The notes under the pieces: model-generated
The model's database searches: none
Seen by the model: the letters and a program-made list of their open reading frames with translations, nothing else
Told to the model about the DNA's origin: nothing
Shown here: positions 22,331 to 34,140 of the stretch, one piece after another
Layout of the letters: the number at the start of each line of letters is the position of its first letter
Position numbering within the stretch: position 1 is the stretch's first letter
Made by a program: the position numbers and the translations under genes
Origin: Camellia lanceoleosa
Taxonomy: Eukaryota; Streptophyta; Magnoliopsida; Ericales; Theaceae
Direction: 5' to 3'
DNA length: 64,000 nucleotides
Assembly: GCA_025200525.1 (NCBI GenBank)
Contig: CM045770.1
Coordinates: 122,799,429-122,863,428, forward strand

Positions 22331-24454
22331 CTCTGTCGTGACCCAAACCCGTCCCTATAGGTTTAGCATTGTAACCGGCCAGTAATCTTGGGATTACCAA
22401 AGGCCTCTGAACGGATCATCATAAAATAAGGGGCTGCGGAAGCAAATATAAACATATATAGTCCATTGAGCTATGCTGAGATACATAGGAAAAAAATTTA
22501 AAACTTAAATATTTACATATGACATCAAAATTATATAAGTCATGCATCACCATTTAGATATCATCAAACGAAACTTAGCCTAATGCACGGATAAACAAAA
22601 ACAAAATAAATTGTTAACATGATCCACAAAAACTTGACTCCTTCAGACGGGATCCTTCTCAGGAGGCACAAAGGTTGGCTAATAACAAACTTCTAGGCAG
22701 CCATCACTGAGCCTGGTCACACTTTTAGTCACCTACATACATAATATAAATAGTGAGCGAAAGCCTAGTGAATAATAACAAAGTAAAGGATTTAATGAAT
22801 GATGTCCCATACTAGATTCGGAAAGCAGAGTTTGGATTAGAAACAGATTCAAATTCTTATTCAAAGTTCAGATGTATGTACTTATTCAATTTCATAGATG
22901 ATCATACGTGGTACACCCATTAGCGTTAACAGATCAGATACAGAGCATTAAGGGTCATACTTGAACAGTTCCATAAAGGAACCTCCGGTACTGGGAACAG
23001 ATAACGTACTTAAGCCACGGTATTGTTACCCTTGGGTGAGGGCCATAAGACTACGATATTATTAACCTCGGGCTAGGGTCATGAGACAACGATATTATTA
23101 CCCCCGGGCAAGGGCCATGAGACCATGGTATTATTATCCCCAAGCAAGGGCCTTGTGCTCATAGACCATGGTATTGTTACCCTCGTGTAAGGGCCATGTG
23201 CTAAGGATACCACGAATACTTTTCATTATATGGACAATCATTCATTAATACAAAATATAGCATTTTAGAAAATAAATCATTTCTTATCATATCATATAGG
23301 AAAATACCTAAACGTGAACATAGTTTTACAAATTTATTACTCACAGATGGCTCTAATAGCAAAATAGATATAGCAGATGGATCAGGCGATTTATGGCGCG
23401 TGACCTACATAAATACAGAACAAATACATATTGAAACACACAACTGGAATTTCTTTAACTTGGTTCTTTCTTATATTGGTGTGTTTCTAATCCTTATCTT
23501 CATTATTATGTCTTAATCATGGCCTAGGAATGCCTAAGATGCAATGAAGATACCAAAATATGCATTAGAACACTTAGTCAAATTTTCAAAAACAGGGCAC
23601 CTCGCTCGAGTGTCACTTCCTACGCTCAAGCAAGCCCTTAGGTCTGCAAAAGTATTGGTTGCATGAATTTTCTGCTCAATGGACGCTCGACGGTTGCTCG
23701 AGCGAAGACCTAATCTTGAGGTCTCGCTCAAGCGCAACTCTTGTCGCTTGAGCGGTCTACAAAACTTGCAAAACTTCCAGGAGCATGAATTTTACGCTCG
23801 AGCTTAGACTTCTTCGCTCGAGCGGAGGGACAAAACAAAGGGTGGTCACTCGAGTGCAATGTTGGTCACTCGAGCGGAGATGCAGAATTCCAAAATTTCC
23901 AGATTGCTCTTCTAAGCTCAAAACTCAATTTCAAAGCTACAAAACACATCCTTTTGGGCCCAAAACTTGAGGAAACATATGTAATCTTGTAAAACATGGT
24001 GAATTCAAAATCATTTCCCAAATTCAAAGCCCAAAAGTAAGTCAATTATTCAAACCAAATTTGAAACTTTCATGTATATGACATGTTTGCAATGCTATGA
24101 ACTCAAACTTTTCCAAAACTTGATCAATTTAGATAAAATGGTGTAGAATAAGATGAATTCCCAAAACTAAGTTAGAACAATGGTATGCATTAGAGAATTT
24201 CTTAGAAATCAAACTCAACATATGAGGAAATGAACATGTATGTATGATTTAACTTCTAATTCACCTCTTAAAGCTTAATTCTTGTTTTGATTCCTCTTGA
24301 ATTCGTGTGTTAAGTCTTAATTACACAATTAAAGGCTTGAATCCTTTCCTAAACTCTTTAATTAGGCTCTAGATTGCTATGTCTTTAATCTTCCAAGCCA
24401 ATTCTGTTTAATTTCCTTGCAATTCACCCTTCTCAAGCTTTGATCTCAATTTCC

Positions 24455-24458
<4 letters not shown>

Positions 24459-24500
<42 letters not shown>
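24459..24500. repeat. (TC)n microsatellite in element A 5' LTR
   Basis: About 21 perfect CT repeats. Lies just downstream of the TATA box on the transcribed strand, where it reads as GA. The equivalent place in the 3' LTR has only a short CT-rich stretch (about 13270). Confidence 0.97.
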
Positions 24501-24505
<5 letters not shown>

Positions 24506-24561
24506 AGCCTCAAAAGATGAAGGAGTGTAAGTGTATGGTAGTTCTAGAGTGTGTATAGGCC

Positions 24562-24568
24562 TTATATA
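24562..24568 (-). promoter_or_regulatory. TATA box of element A 5' LTR
   Basis: Minus strand CCTATATAAGG, about 340 bp inside the LTR start. Conserved at 12648-12654 in A' and mutated in the 3' LTR at about 13350. Confidence 0.75.
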
Positions 24569-25390
24569 GGCTTGGTCAGTGGATTTCATTAAGTTTGATC
24601 AAAGTTTGTTGAGCCAACTCTAATTTATTCTAATTGTTTGGCTCCGAATCAAATTTTAATTAAATCTATTATAAAATTCTAAAAATTCCAAATAACACAT
24701 ATCCCCAGTCAATTTCGTGATCAGATGTCGATAAGGCCTTTAATTCACAGAACAAAACAGAAATACAAATAGATATTTCTACAACAAATAGATATAAACA
24801 CAAATAATGCAATATATATACAATTAATTCAGAATTTCTTCTTAATTACTAATTAGGTACTCTTAATCATGGATTAGTGGCTAATCACAATTCGGGGTTG
24901 TTACAGAAATGGTGTTTTGGTGAGGTTTCCATAAGGGATGTAGAAAAAGTTTGTCCCGCATTGCTTGGGTGGGCAAACATGATATGGGTTTATAAGCCTT
25001 AAGTTTGTATCTTGGGGAGGGCCCCAAGGAGCACCCAAGTTTTATAGAGGGAGAGGTTATGGGTAAAGTGGGCCTTGACCTATTGTATCTAAAAACAACC
25101 ACACGCATGTGCAAGCGCCTCCCTCATCCACCTGCCCCAACCAACCTTGGGCTTGGTGTTCTCCACCCCAGTGCTTATATTTTTGGGCTAAAAACTTTTG
25201 AATTTTATTTTTTGTAAATTAAATTCTTACCATTTAGAATTTAAATTTCTGTTTGAAATTCAAAATAAATTTCGAAATGAGCCTAATGTTTTTGAACATT
25301 GGCAACTTGGTCCTACATACCAGTTTTTCCCTCCAAACTCGAATAGGTTCCATGCCTGTTTAATTTTGTCCCGAACAACCACCATGTCTT

Positions 25391-25400
25391 CTATAAATAG
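25391..25400 (+). promoter_or_regulatory. TATA box of copia 5' LTR
   Basis: CTATAAATAG, identical at 30704-30713 in the 3' LTR, in a conserved context (CACCATGTCTT before it). Confidence 0.75.
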
Positions 25401-25716
25401 ACAGTCCTTCATTTGTTCTTTTCATTCAATTCTTTAATTCTTCTTTTGTTTGCATATTTCTGCATGTTTGTTGAACAATTAGTGTGTAGTGCTACTACTA
25501 ATTGTTGTAGATCACATTATCCTGGGAGATAGATGTCTATATTCTAAAATACTGTGGAGAAGACGAATCTGTCTTAAGAAAATAGTGTCAAACGTTGGAC
25601 TTGATCATTTTTTTGAAAAAATAATACTGTAAGTATTTTAGTTTATTTCTAGTTTCCTATTTTTGTTTTTTCAAATTCTGTTTTATTTTTATAATAAAAT
25701 AGAATTTGTCTGTCCA

Positions 25717-25736
25717 TATATATATATATATATTTT
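25717..25736. repeat. (TA)n microsatellite in copia 5' LTR
   Basis: A run of TA repeats that is absent from the 3' LTR at the same place (about 31063), so it expanded or was lost after insertion. Confidence 0.85.
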
Positions 25737-25954
25737 ATACATTCTGTTTCGATGTTTAGTATTCAAACAAAATTTCTTCTTTTTTAATCTATTCTTCGAA
25801 AACAGTGAAAATTGTCTAATAATCTCAAGACATAATTGGTTTTTATCAAGACTAGTCTTCATTATATTAGAAATTCTAATTTTATTTTCTGGTTTTTGTA
25901 TTAGAAAATTGTTTTGGTTTTAATTTTGTCTTCTAATTTTTGTAATTAGGTTTG

Positions 25955-26880
25955 ATGGCTACTAAAACTGGTACACTAAATCCGGTTGTTACACCAACAC
26001 CTGCTATTACCCAAAACCTTGTTCAAGTTTCTGTGGTTCCTGTGAATCAGGGAGAAAATCGAAAAAATATAATGATACAGAGTTTAAAAGATGGTAGCAA
26101 AAGATACTGTCCTATCTTACAACTCTTAATCTTGCCCAATTTCTCCATGAAGATGTTCCAATACTCAAAGAAGGTGAAAGTGATTGGCAAGTTATTGCTA
26201 CTATGGATGCCTAGAATCATACTGATTTTCTATGCAGGAATTATATCCTAAATGGCCTGAACAACATGCTATATAATGTTTACAGTTCTCTTAAAATAGC
26301 AAAAGAATTGTGGGATTCTTTGGAGAAGAAATACAAGACAGAGGATGCATGAACAAAGAAATTCGTTGTTGGCAAATTTCTGAATTTTGTAATGATTGAT
26401 TCTAAGATGGTTATTAGCTAAGTGAAAATTCTCCAATTTATCTTGCATGATATTCATGTAGAGGGTATGTCTCTAAGTGAATAATTCCAAGTTGCTGCAA
26501 TTGTGGAAAAATTACCTCCTACTTGGAAAGAGTTCAAGAATTATCTTAAGCATAAAGGCAGAGAGATGACATTGGAGGAACTCATTGTCTAATTGAGGAT
26601 TGAAAAGGATAATCAAAATGTTGAAAAGAAGAATGGTAAAAATCCCATTGAGTCCAAGGCTAATGTGGTGGAACAAGTGCACAAACCACATAACATCAAG
26701 AGGAAGTATGCTGGAGATAGTCCTAAACAAGGTGACAACAATGGCAATAAAAAATTCAAAGGAAAATGCTATAACTGTGGCAAGACTGGACAACGTGCCT
26801 TTGATCACCGACACTCTAATAAGGATCGTGGAAGTACAAGCAAAAAGACTACAAATCAAGCCAATGTGATTGAATTAGAT
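25955..26880 (+). pseudogene. Copia gag with damaged zinc knuckle
   Basis: Starts ATGGCTACTAAA after the leader. Frames then shift at about 26070 and again later. Recognisable pieces include AKELWDSLEKKYKTEDA near 26300, KLPPTWKEFKNYLKHKG near 26510 and LEELIV near 26573, the typical copia Gag order. The zinc knuckle at about 26767-26812 reads CYNCGKTGQRAFDH: the first two Cys are kept, but the expected His and last Cys are Gln and His, so zinc binding is probably lost. Confidence 0.85.
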
Positions 26881-27365
26881 TGCAAATCTCTGAAGAGGTC
26901 AATGACATCAGTCTCTCTGCTATGGTGTTTGAGGCTAATTTTCTTGGAAATCCCAAGGAGTGGTGGATCGACAGTAAGGAAACTCCTCACATTTGCATGG
27001 ATAAGAAAATGATCACTTCATATAGTGAGGCAGCCAATGGGAAACAAATGTTTATAGGAAATTCTTTTACTTCTTCAGTGACTAGACAAAGAAAGGTGAT
27101 CTTAAAAATGACCTCGGGGAAGGAATTTACTCTCAACAACGTGCTGCATGTACCAAACATTCACAAAAATTTAGTTTTTGGATCTTTGTTGAGTAAAAAT
27201 GGTTTTAGACTTGTATGGGAGTCTGATAAATTTGTACTAACTAAAAGTAGTATGTATGTGGGTAAAGGGTACATGAGCGATGGGCTCTTTGAGTTGAATG
27301 TAATGATTGTTGTACCAATTTCTGCTATTAATAAGATTAACACAACTTCTGTTTATATTTTTTAG
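26880..27365 (+). pseudogene. Copia protease region
   Basis: A 161-residue open stretch with WWIDSKETPHIC, where the copia protease active site is normally WW.DSGA..H.C; the essential Gly of Asp-Ser-Gly is Lys. It continues with VLHVPNIHKNLVFGSLLSKN and GYMSDGLFELNV, the normal bridge from protease to integrase. The stop at 27363 breaks it from the integrase. Confidence 0.88.
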
Positions 27366-28010
27366 TCTAATTATGGCATGGTGATTAAGACATGTGAACT
27401 TTGATGCTTTGTGTAGACTTACTGGTTTGGATTGTATACCAAAATTTCAGATTGATCCTAATCATAAATGTGAAGTGTGTGTAGAAGCAAAACTAATTAA
27501 GGCACCATTTAAATCGGTTAAAAGAAAAACTGAACCTCTAGAATTAATTCATACCGATGTATGTGATCTTAAATTTGTTCAAACTAGAGGAGGAAGAAAG
27601 TATTTCATAACATTTATTGATGATTGCGCAAAATATTGTTATGTATACTTAGAAGTAAAAATGAAGCCTTAGAAATGTTTAAACTTTACAAAATCGAAGT
27701 TGAAAATCAACTAGGTAAAACCATTAAAACGGTTAGAATTAATAGGGGTGGTGAATATAATGAACCTTTAAATGAATTTTATGCACAACATGACATTATT
27801 TATCAAACTACAACACCATATTCTCCTCAGCAAAATGGAATTGCTAAAAGAAATAATAGAACCCTTAAAGAAATGATGAATGTCATGTTACTAAGTTTAG
27901 GCTTACCACAGAACTTGTGGGGGGAAGCAATATTGTCTATTAATTATATTCTTAACAAAATTCCCCACAAGAAAACTAATAGCACTCCATATGAGCCATG
28001 GAAAGGTTGA
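27366..28010 (+). pseudogene. Copia integrase with both visible DDE positions altered
   Basis: The zinc-binding part ends [16 protein letters not shown]. The first catalytic Asp is present in [11 protein letters not shown] frameshift at about 27660 leads into TVRINRGGEY, where the second catalytic Asp (family SDRGGE) is Asn, and QQNGIAKRNNRTLKEMM, where the catalytic Glu (family NG.AER.NRT) is Lys. Both changes are G-to-A (GAT to AAT, GAA to AAA). Integration activity is ruled out even without the frameshift. Confidence 0.9.
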
Positions 28011-28379
28011 TTGCCTTCTTACAAATATTTTAAAGTGTGGGGGTGTCTAGCCAAAGGTAGAAATTCTTGTTTCCAAAAAGACTAAAATAGGACTAAAAAC
28101 AGTTGATTGTGTGTTTATTGGTTAACATACTAGTAGTGCATATCGGTTTTTGACTCATAAGTCATAAATACCTAATATACATGTAAATACTATTATAGAG
28201 TCAAGGAATACTGTATTCTTTGAACATATTTTTCCTCATAAGAAAGGATATGAATTAAGTTCTCAAAAACGAACTTATTATTCTATACAAAGTTAGGATA
28301 TTGTCGACAATCAAGACCAATAGGTAATAACTGATAATGAACTAAGACGCAGTAAGAGAGCAAGGACATCAAAATTTTT

Positions 28380-29450
28380 GATCCAGATTTTCTGACATAC
28401 CTATTAGAAAATGAGCCTCGAAGCTGTAAGGAAGTGATGTCAGGTCTTGAAGCATCATTATGGAAAGAGGCTGTTAATAGTAAAATTAAATCCATCATGC
28501 AAAATCACACTTGGGAATTGATGGATCTTCCACCCGGTTGTAAGCCTCTTGGGTATAAATGGATATTTAAAAGGAAAATGAATGCGGATGGTTCAATAGA
28601 CAATTATAAGGCAAGACTTGTGGTAAAGGTTACAGATAAAAGGAAGGTCTGAACAATTTTGACACTTATTCTCCAGCAATAAGGATCATATCCATTCGCA
28701 TGCTTATTACTATAGCAGGGTTGTATAATCTTGAGATACATCAAATGGATGTTAAGACAGTTTTCTTAAATGGAGATTTACATGAAACAACCCGAAGGGT
28801 TTGTAGTACTAGGAAAAGAAAAGAAAGTGTGTCGGCTTGTAAAATCTCTCTATAGATTGAAACAAGCATTTAAGCAATGACATGAGAAATTTGATCATGC
28901 TATGCTAACTAATGGATTTAAGATAAACGAATGTGATAAATGTGTCTATGTTAAAAACTCTGACAAAGGTCATGTCATAATTTGTCTTTATGTGGATGAC
29001 ATGCTCATAATTGGTAACAGTCATGATATGATCAAATCAACCAAGCAAATGCTAAACAAAAAATTTGATATGAAAGATATGAGAGTAACAAATGTTAATC
29101 TAGGAATGAAAATTATTAAAATATCTGACGAATATACATTATCTTAATCACATTATATTGAGAAAATTCTTGGTAAATACATCAAGGATGATGTAAATGT
29201 GGCAAGAACACTTGTAGATGTCAATCTTTATTTGTCAAAAAATAAAGGTGATGGGATGTCTCGGTTAAAATACCCACAGATCATTAGAAACCTAATGTAC
29301 CTAATGAATTGCACACGTCCTGATATAGCATATGTTGTCAATAAGTTAAGCAGGTACACTAGTAACCTTGGATAAGATCATTGGAAAGCAGTCATTCGGG
29401 TTCTTAGATATCTAAGATTTACCCCTAATCATAGTCTGAACTTTACTTGA
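28380..29450 (+). pseudogene. Copia reverse transcriptase
   Basis: Starts in SGLEASLWKEAVNSKIKSIM and TWELMDLPPGCKPLGYKWIF with KMNADGSIDNYKARLV, the classical copia RT entry. The frame breaks at about 28645. The next block has VRLVKSLYRLKQ-type remnants near 28830, then KCVYVKNSDKGHVIICLYVD and the catalytic YVDDMLIIGNS (Asp-Asp intact), ending with SDEYTLS and a stop at 29145. Remnants continue (RPDIAYVVNKLSRYTSN) to about 29370. Confidence 0.9.
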
Positions 29451-29939
29451 TATCTAGTAGTACTCGAAGGCTATTGTGATGCCAATTGGATATCGGATGC
29501 CAAAGATTCAAAATCCACTAGTGGTTATCTCTTTACTCTAAGGGGTGTAGCTATTTCTTGAAAATCCTCAAAACAAACATGCATTGCATAGTCCACAACG
29601 GAATCTAAGTTCCTTGCTTGAGATAAAGCAGGATAAGAAGCAAAATGGCTTTGTCATTTCTTGAAAGACATTCTAATGTGGCCAAAACTTTTGCTAGCTA
29701 TTTGCGTTCATTGTGTTAGTCAATTTGCAATAGGAAGGGCATAGAGTCATATGTATAATGGTAAATCACGGCATATTCGTCATTGGCATGATATCGTAAA
29801 TCAATTGTTCTCAAATGGTATGATCTCAATAGATTGTATAAAGTCTAAAGAGAATATCGCGGATTCATTAACAAAATGTTTAGCAAAAGAGCAAGTGTAT
29901 AGTTTATCGAAAGGAATGAGATTAAAATCTATTACATAA
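29451..29939 (+). pseudogene. Copia RNase H
   Basis: Shows [20 protein letters not shown] (Asp of the active site kept), then SSKQTCIA and TTESKFLA interrupted by TAG/TGA stops where the family has W and S residues. The C-terminal piece 29751-29939 (62 residues) reads YNGKSRHIRHWHDIVNQLFS, IDCIKSKENIADSLTKCLAK, the usual copia polyprotein end. At least five in-frame stops. Confidence 0.88.
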
Positions 29940-30175
29940 GAGTCATCATAATGAGCTTTGCTTTTAATGATTACTTGTATTTTAATTTAGTAATAAAAAT
30001 CAAGACGAGTATAAGGGATGCTTATAATAAGAATCAACTATATGAGTGTTTAACTGGGGTCGGTTCTATGAGAATTAAAAGGCTATCTCTGTAGAGCACT
30101 CATGAATAACTAGGAACATTCAGAGCCAAAATGAACACAATTGTGAGAACCATGATGTGCCAAAAGATATTTTGT

Positions 30176-31160
30176 TGTTGGAAATGGTTTGGGGAAAAAA
30201 ACTTGTTTTTTCTAAACTTTAGTCTATTTTTAAGATGGGACCCATGCGCCAAAGTTGGCGAGTCTATGTGGCAACACGTTCTTTGCCATGTAATGGTTCA
30301 CGTTGTATATTTGGTTGTTCAAAACCATTATCGGGTGGATGAGAAATCGATACCAAAGTGAGCTCTTATTGGACCTAAAAACAACCACACACGTGCACGC
30401 TGCCACCTGCCCGCCTGGACCAAACCGGGCTTAAGCATGAGTGCGAGGTGTGAAGTTGGGTTGGGTTGGGTGTTGTCTAGCCTAATGCTTATCTTTTTAG
30501 GCAAAAAACTTTTGAATTTTATTTTTCTAAATTAAATTCTTATTGTTTGAAATTTAAATTTCTGTTTGAAATTCAAAGCAAATTCAGAGATGACCCCAAC
30601 GTTTCTAAACGTTGGCAGTTTGGTCTAGCATACCTCTTTAGCTTTTCAAACCTGAATAGGTTCCACGCCTGTTCAATTCTATCCCGAACAGCCACCATGT
30701 CTTCTATAAATAGGCAGTCCTCCATTTGTTCCTTCCATTCAATTCTTTCGTTTTTCTTCTTCCTGCATATTTCTGCATTTTCTGTTATATGAGACAGTAT
30801 ATACCCTGAGTGTATTTGTTGAACAATTAGTGTGTAGTGTTGTTACTAATTGTTGTAGACCATTTTATCCTAGGCGATAGACGTCTATATTCTAAAAGTA
30901 CCGTGGAGAGAATGAATCTGTCTTAAGGAAAGAGTGTCAAACATTGGACTTGATCATTTTTCTGAAAAAATAATACTGTAAGTATTTTAATTTATTTTTG
31001 GTTTCTTGTTTTTGTTTTTCCAGATTTTGTTTTGTTTCTGTAATAAATTAGAATCTGTTTTTCTATATGTTGTTTATACATTCTATTTCGGTGTTTAGTA
31101 CTTAAACACAATTTCATCTTTTTTAATCTATTCTTGGAATACAATATAGATTGTCTAACA
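30176..31160 (+). repeat. 3' LTR of the copia element (985 bp)
   Basis: TGTTGGAAATGGTTTGGGG to TTGTCTAACA. The polypurine tract expected just before it is degraded to CCAAAAGATATTTTG. Contains TATA box 30704-30713. Confidence 0.85.
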
Positions 31161-31282
31161 ATTTGGTAAAAATATAACAAATCATACCGTTTAAATCTAA
31201 ATTTGAGAAAATTTAAGGTGTTCACATGAAACTTATCATAGGACTCATTTATTTATTAAATTAAACATTACTTAATGCATAG

Positions 31283-31428
31283 TACTTATTAAAAATTTAT
31301 TATTGAGTGGGACATAAGAGATTGTCCAATAAAGAATACTACTCGCGGTGACTAATACTTATTAAAAATTTATTAGTGAGTGGGACAAAAGAGATTGTCC
31401 ATTGAAGAATACTACTCGCGGTGACTAA
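31283..31428. repeat. 73-bp direct tandem duplication
   Basis: Two copies, starting TACTTATTAAAAATTTATTA at 31283 and at 31356. Each ends AAGAATACTACTCGCGGTGA. They differ at only a few positions. Confidence 0.93.
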
Positions 31429-32854
31429 AAATTTTATATGTTATTTTACTTTCTCTCTCACATTATATAAAAATGAGGAAATAAAATACATAATGTAAGT
31501 GAAAGAGTAAGATAATAGTCAAAATTTTAAGTAGATGTAAAATTATTGGTGCAAATCGGCGAGTTGTTGAAGTTGGCAATATAAAATAAAAATAAAAGTC
31601 ACAATAAAAAGTTAGCATATTTTCTTTACTTTTTAGATGAATTAAATTTTATCTTTATTATTATTTTTTTACTTGGACCCTCTAATTTTTATTTTTATTT
31701 TGATCTTTTATGTTTCATTGTTTTTTTTTATTTACTCTAAACGCTAACTTATATAAAAAATTATCTATAAAATGATATATTGACAATCACATATTTAAAA
31801 ATATTTTATCATATATAATTTATAATGTTTACACAAATCTAAATCTTAATATAATAATAATTTTTTTTTACCGTATGTGATAATTAACGTGATGTTTTTT
31901 ATTTAATTCTGAACATAAATTAGATTTAGAATTAAACTAACAAAATATAAAACACAAAAATGTTAAAAAATAAAAAAAATAACCAAATATAAAAAAGGAC
32001 AAAATATAACTTACAACCTACATTTTTTAGGTTGGAGAACTTTTATTTTCAATAATTGTCGTTGTTGTCGTCGTTATGTCTGTCCGCAAATTACGTGTAA
32101 CCTTTTAGAAAGAGTCAATACACGTGCGTGCTGGTTTATCTCCCCTTCATCTCTATCACTCTTTACTTTCAATGAAAATAGTAAGCACCCCCACCCCCAC
32201 CTCCACGTCGGGTTATCAGGGCAAGTGAAAAAAAAAAAAATAATAAATAAAATTTTTTTGAACTAATTAAAAAATAGTGAGATGGTGGGGTCACTCCTAC
32301 TAGAAGTTGGACATTAATCTTTAATTATTAAAAATAAAAGAATCACCCACCTCATTTTGTACAAAATTTTATTTATATATCATTACTCTATAAATAGTTA
32401 TTGTGATATTTTAATAATAAATAGTATAAAAATATTATGTTATAATAATATTGTTCTCATGATTCTTTTGTATTTTTTAGCCCAATCAATTTTCCGTCGA
32501 TCATTTCACCTACCAACTGTCATTTTTTTCAACCACGTTTCTTTGAATATTATTTTCAAATTCAAAAACTATTTTTGTTCTTTTTTTTTAATGAATCTTT
32601 TTAGATTTTTTGTTAAATATTTTTTAGTTTTTCAGTACATTTAAAATTATTATTTTTTGAAATATTAAAAAAGTTTACTAAAAATAGATCAACTAAAAAT
32701 AATTATTAAAAATTAAATTGGTGTTTTTGAACATTCTTGATGAATTGGTAGATTTACCTATAGATAAATTTTGTGCCAAAATTTTCCTAACAAAGAGCAA
32801 GCCAAAGAAAATAAAGAAGAGACCCCAGGGGGAGTCCTTGAGAGTCACTCTGAT

Positions 32855-32857
<3 letters not shown>

Positions 32858-32894
<37 letters not shown>
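32858..32894. repeat. Poly(T) run, 37 bases
   Basis: An uninterrupted T run followed by GAGCAAAGGCCGGCACG. Could be the poly(A) tail of a minus-strand retroposed sequence. No target duplication or known SINE was recognised. Confidence 0.9.
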
Positions 32895-32895
<1 letters not shown>

Positions 32896-32953
32896 AGCAA
32901 AGGCCGGCACGTGTCTTGGGTCCTTTGAAGTCATCTGTCAAATAATAAACTAG

Positions 32954-33534
32954 TAGAGCATCTCCAATGATAAGTTATTTGAGCTGTCATTGCCAAAATT
33001 TGAGAAGAATCCTCAAAAATATTGTTCCAATGGGTTGGTATAACCCTTGTCAAATTTGGTAAATGCCATTTCATATCTCAAATTTGGCAAAAAGTTTAGC
33101 AATTGCCAAACTTGCCACATCATCCAAATAAACGGAATTTGGCTCCAAAATTTTCATGAAAGAAATAAACACAGTAAAATAATAATATACCAGAGGTGGA
33201 ACAAATATATAAAAAAATAAATAAACACAGTGGAACAAAAAATATTTAATTTTTTAATTTTTTTTTAATTTTTATATTTGCCTAGTCGGATATAATGAAA
33301 AAATATATAAAAAAATTACAAACAGTTAAAAAAAGATCACAAAAAAAAAAAAAACTAAAAAATTTATATCCAAACAATACCTACAAATTTAAAGAGAAAG
33401 TTGGTTAAAATTTACTAAAATAACATGTGTACCATTAAAGCATCATTATTATAATTTAACAAATTACTACTATTCATTGTTAAATTATAACAATAGCAAT
33501 AATATTATAACAAATACCATTAAAGATACTCTTA
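32954..33534. mobile_element. MITE-like element with GAGCATCTCCAATG ends
   Basis: The left end GAGCATCTCCAATG and the right end CATTAAAGATACTCTTA are imperfect inverted repeats of each other. The left motif is widespread at ends of plant non-autonomous DNA elements. The interior is AT-rich and non-coding. Target duplication is not clear. Confidence 0.5.
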
Positions 33535-33705
33535 CAGAAACTCCACCATCTCATTTATGAACATCTTATTATTATTATTATTATTATTTTTATTTTGGTT
33601 GTTATGTAGACTTTGTTGACTTTTTAGTTGATTAACCGCTATTAATTACATAAAGCTCTCATAATGTGAGAGAAATAGGAGTTGAATTCACAATTGCACC
33701 ACAAA

Positions 33706-33945
33706 AGTATTATTCGTTTGGCAAATGATTTTTTTTAGCTAAATAATTAAAAAATTATTAAAAAAATTAAAAAGTCAATAATTCATATCAAAAAGTCAAA
33801 GATTTTCATTTTTTTTATTTTTTGCACATCTTTTTGTAAAAAGTCAAAAAGTCATCCCAAATATACTAATTTTTTTTTACATCATATTTTAGTTAAAAAG
33901 TTAAAAAATTACTAAAAAAATATGTTCCCAAGCGAGGCATCACGG
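33706..33945. mobile_element. MITE, AAAAAGTCAAAAAGTCA family, copy 1
   Basis: Left TCGTTTGGCAAATGAT and right TTCCCAAGCGAGGCA are inverted relatives. The interior has AAAAAGTCAAAAAGTCA and its AT-rich variants. Same family as 45297-45741 and the split copy at 34978/40036. The downstream 33946-34140 has more AAAAAGTC repeats. Confidence 0.6.
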
Positions 33946-34140
33946 TCAAATGCCCTGATTCATAGTTTGACATGTACTAAATAAGTCAAAAAGTCAAAAA
34001 GTCACTATCTTATTTAAGTCACATCATCTTATTTAAATCACATCACCTCTCTAACACATCACATCAAACCCAACCCAAACCCAACTCAAATCTATCAATG
34101 AGTCAAAAAGTACACTTTTTTAAGACATCCCAAACTAATA

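Larger units (their letters stand above)
4155..24905 (-). mobile_element. Element A: chromodomain-type Ty3/gypsy retrotransposon with nested insertions
   Basis: On the minus strand the order is 5' LTR (22334-24905), primer site, gag, protease, RT, RNase H, integrase with chromodomain-like tail, polypurine tract, and 3' LTR (14003 leftwards to about 4155). This is the layout of a chromovirus of the Tekay/Del type. Four later insertions interrupt it: family-B LTRs at 5357-10451 and 17573-21161, a solo LTR of its own family at 10536-12980, and a LINE tail at about 13552-13881. About 0.5 kb of the far end of the 3' LTR is missing. All coding parts are broken. Confidence 0.85.
22334..24905 (-). 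repeat. 5' LTR of element A (2572 bp)
   Basis: TGTCGTGACC to GGGGTTGTTACA, uninterrupted and next to the primer site. It contains the 36-bp minisatellite (about 23015-23215, five units), a cluster of GCTCGAGCG motifs (23590-23880, including an exact CGCTCGAGCG at 23815-23824), a (TC)n tract (24459-24500) and a TATA box (24562-24568). It is the reference copy for resolving the nested insertions on the left. Confidence 0.93.
24906..25821 (+). repeat. 5' LTR of the copia element
   Basis: From about 25065 it aligns with 30370-31160 (AAAAACAACCACAC, GAATTTTATTTTT, CGAACAACCACCATGTC, TGTGTAGTGCTACTACTAAT). The start 24906-25060 is different, with CCCGCATTGCTTGGGTGGG and TGATATGGGTTTATAAGCC, motifs common in copia LTRs. 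The canonical primer site is not recognisable after 25821. Confidence 0.8.
24906..31160 (+). mobile_element. Ty1/copia retrotransposon, degenerate, with both LTRs
   Basis: Order gag, protease, integrase, RT, RNase H marks it as copia. The 5' LTR (24906-25821) and 3' LTR (30176-31160) share long stretches around CTATAAATAG and TAATACTGTAAGTATTTTA. The first 150 bp of the left LTR differ from the right LTR and lack the terminal TGTTG, and the left end directly abuts element A. Many stops and frameshifts occur; internal and LTR divergence points to an old insertion. Confidence 0.88.
31161..32953. other. AT-rich non-coding stretch
   Basis: No coding frame with recognisable content. Very AT-rich with scattered homopolymers. 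It contains one 73-bp tandem duplication (31283-31428) and a run of 37 T (32858-32894). A C-rich spot CACCCCCACCCCCACCTCC lies near 32190. Probably old intergenic sequence. Confidence 0.7.

Noticed and set aside
32693..32945. Frames with poly-lysine or poly-phenylalanine
   Set aside because: Produced by the 37-base T run.
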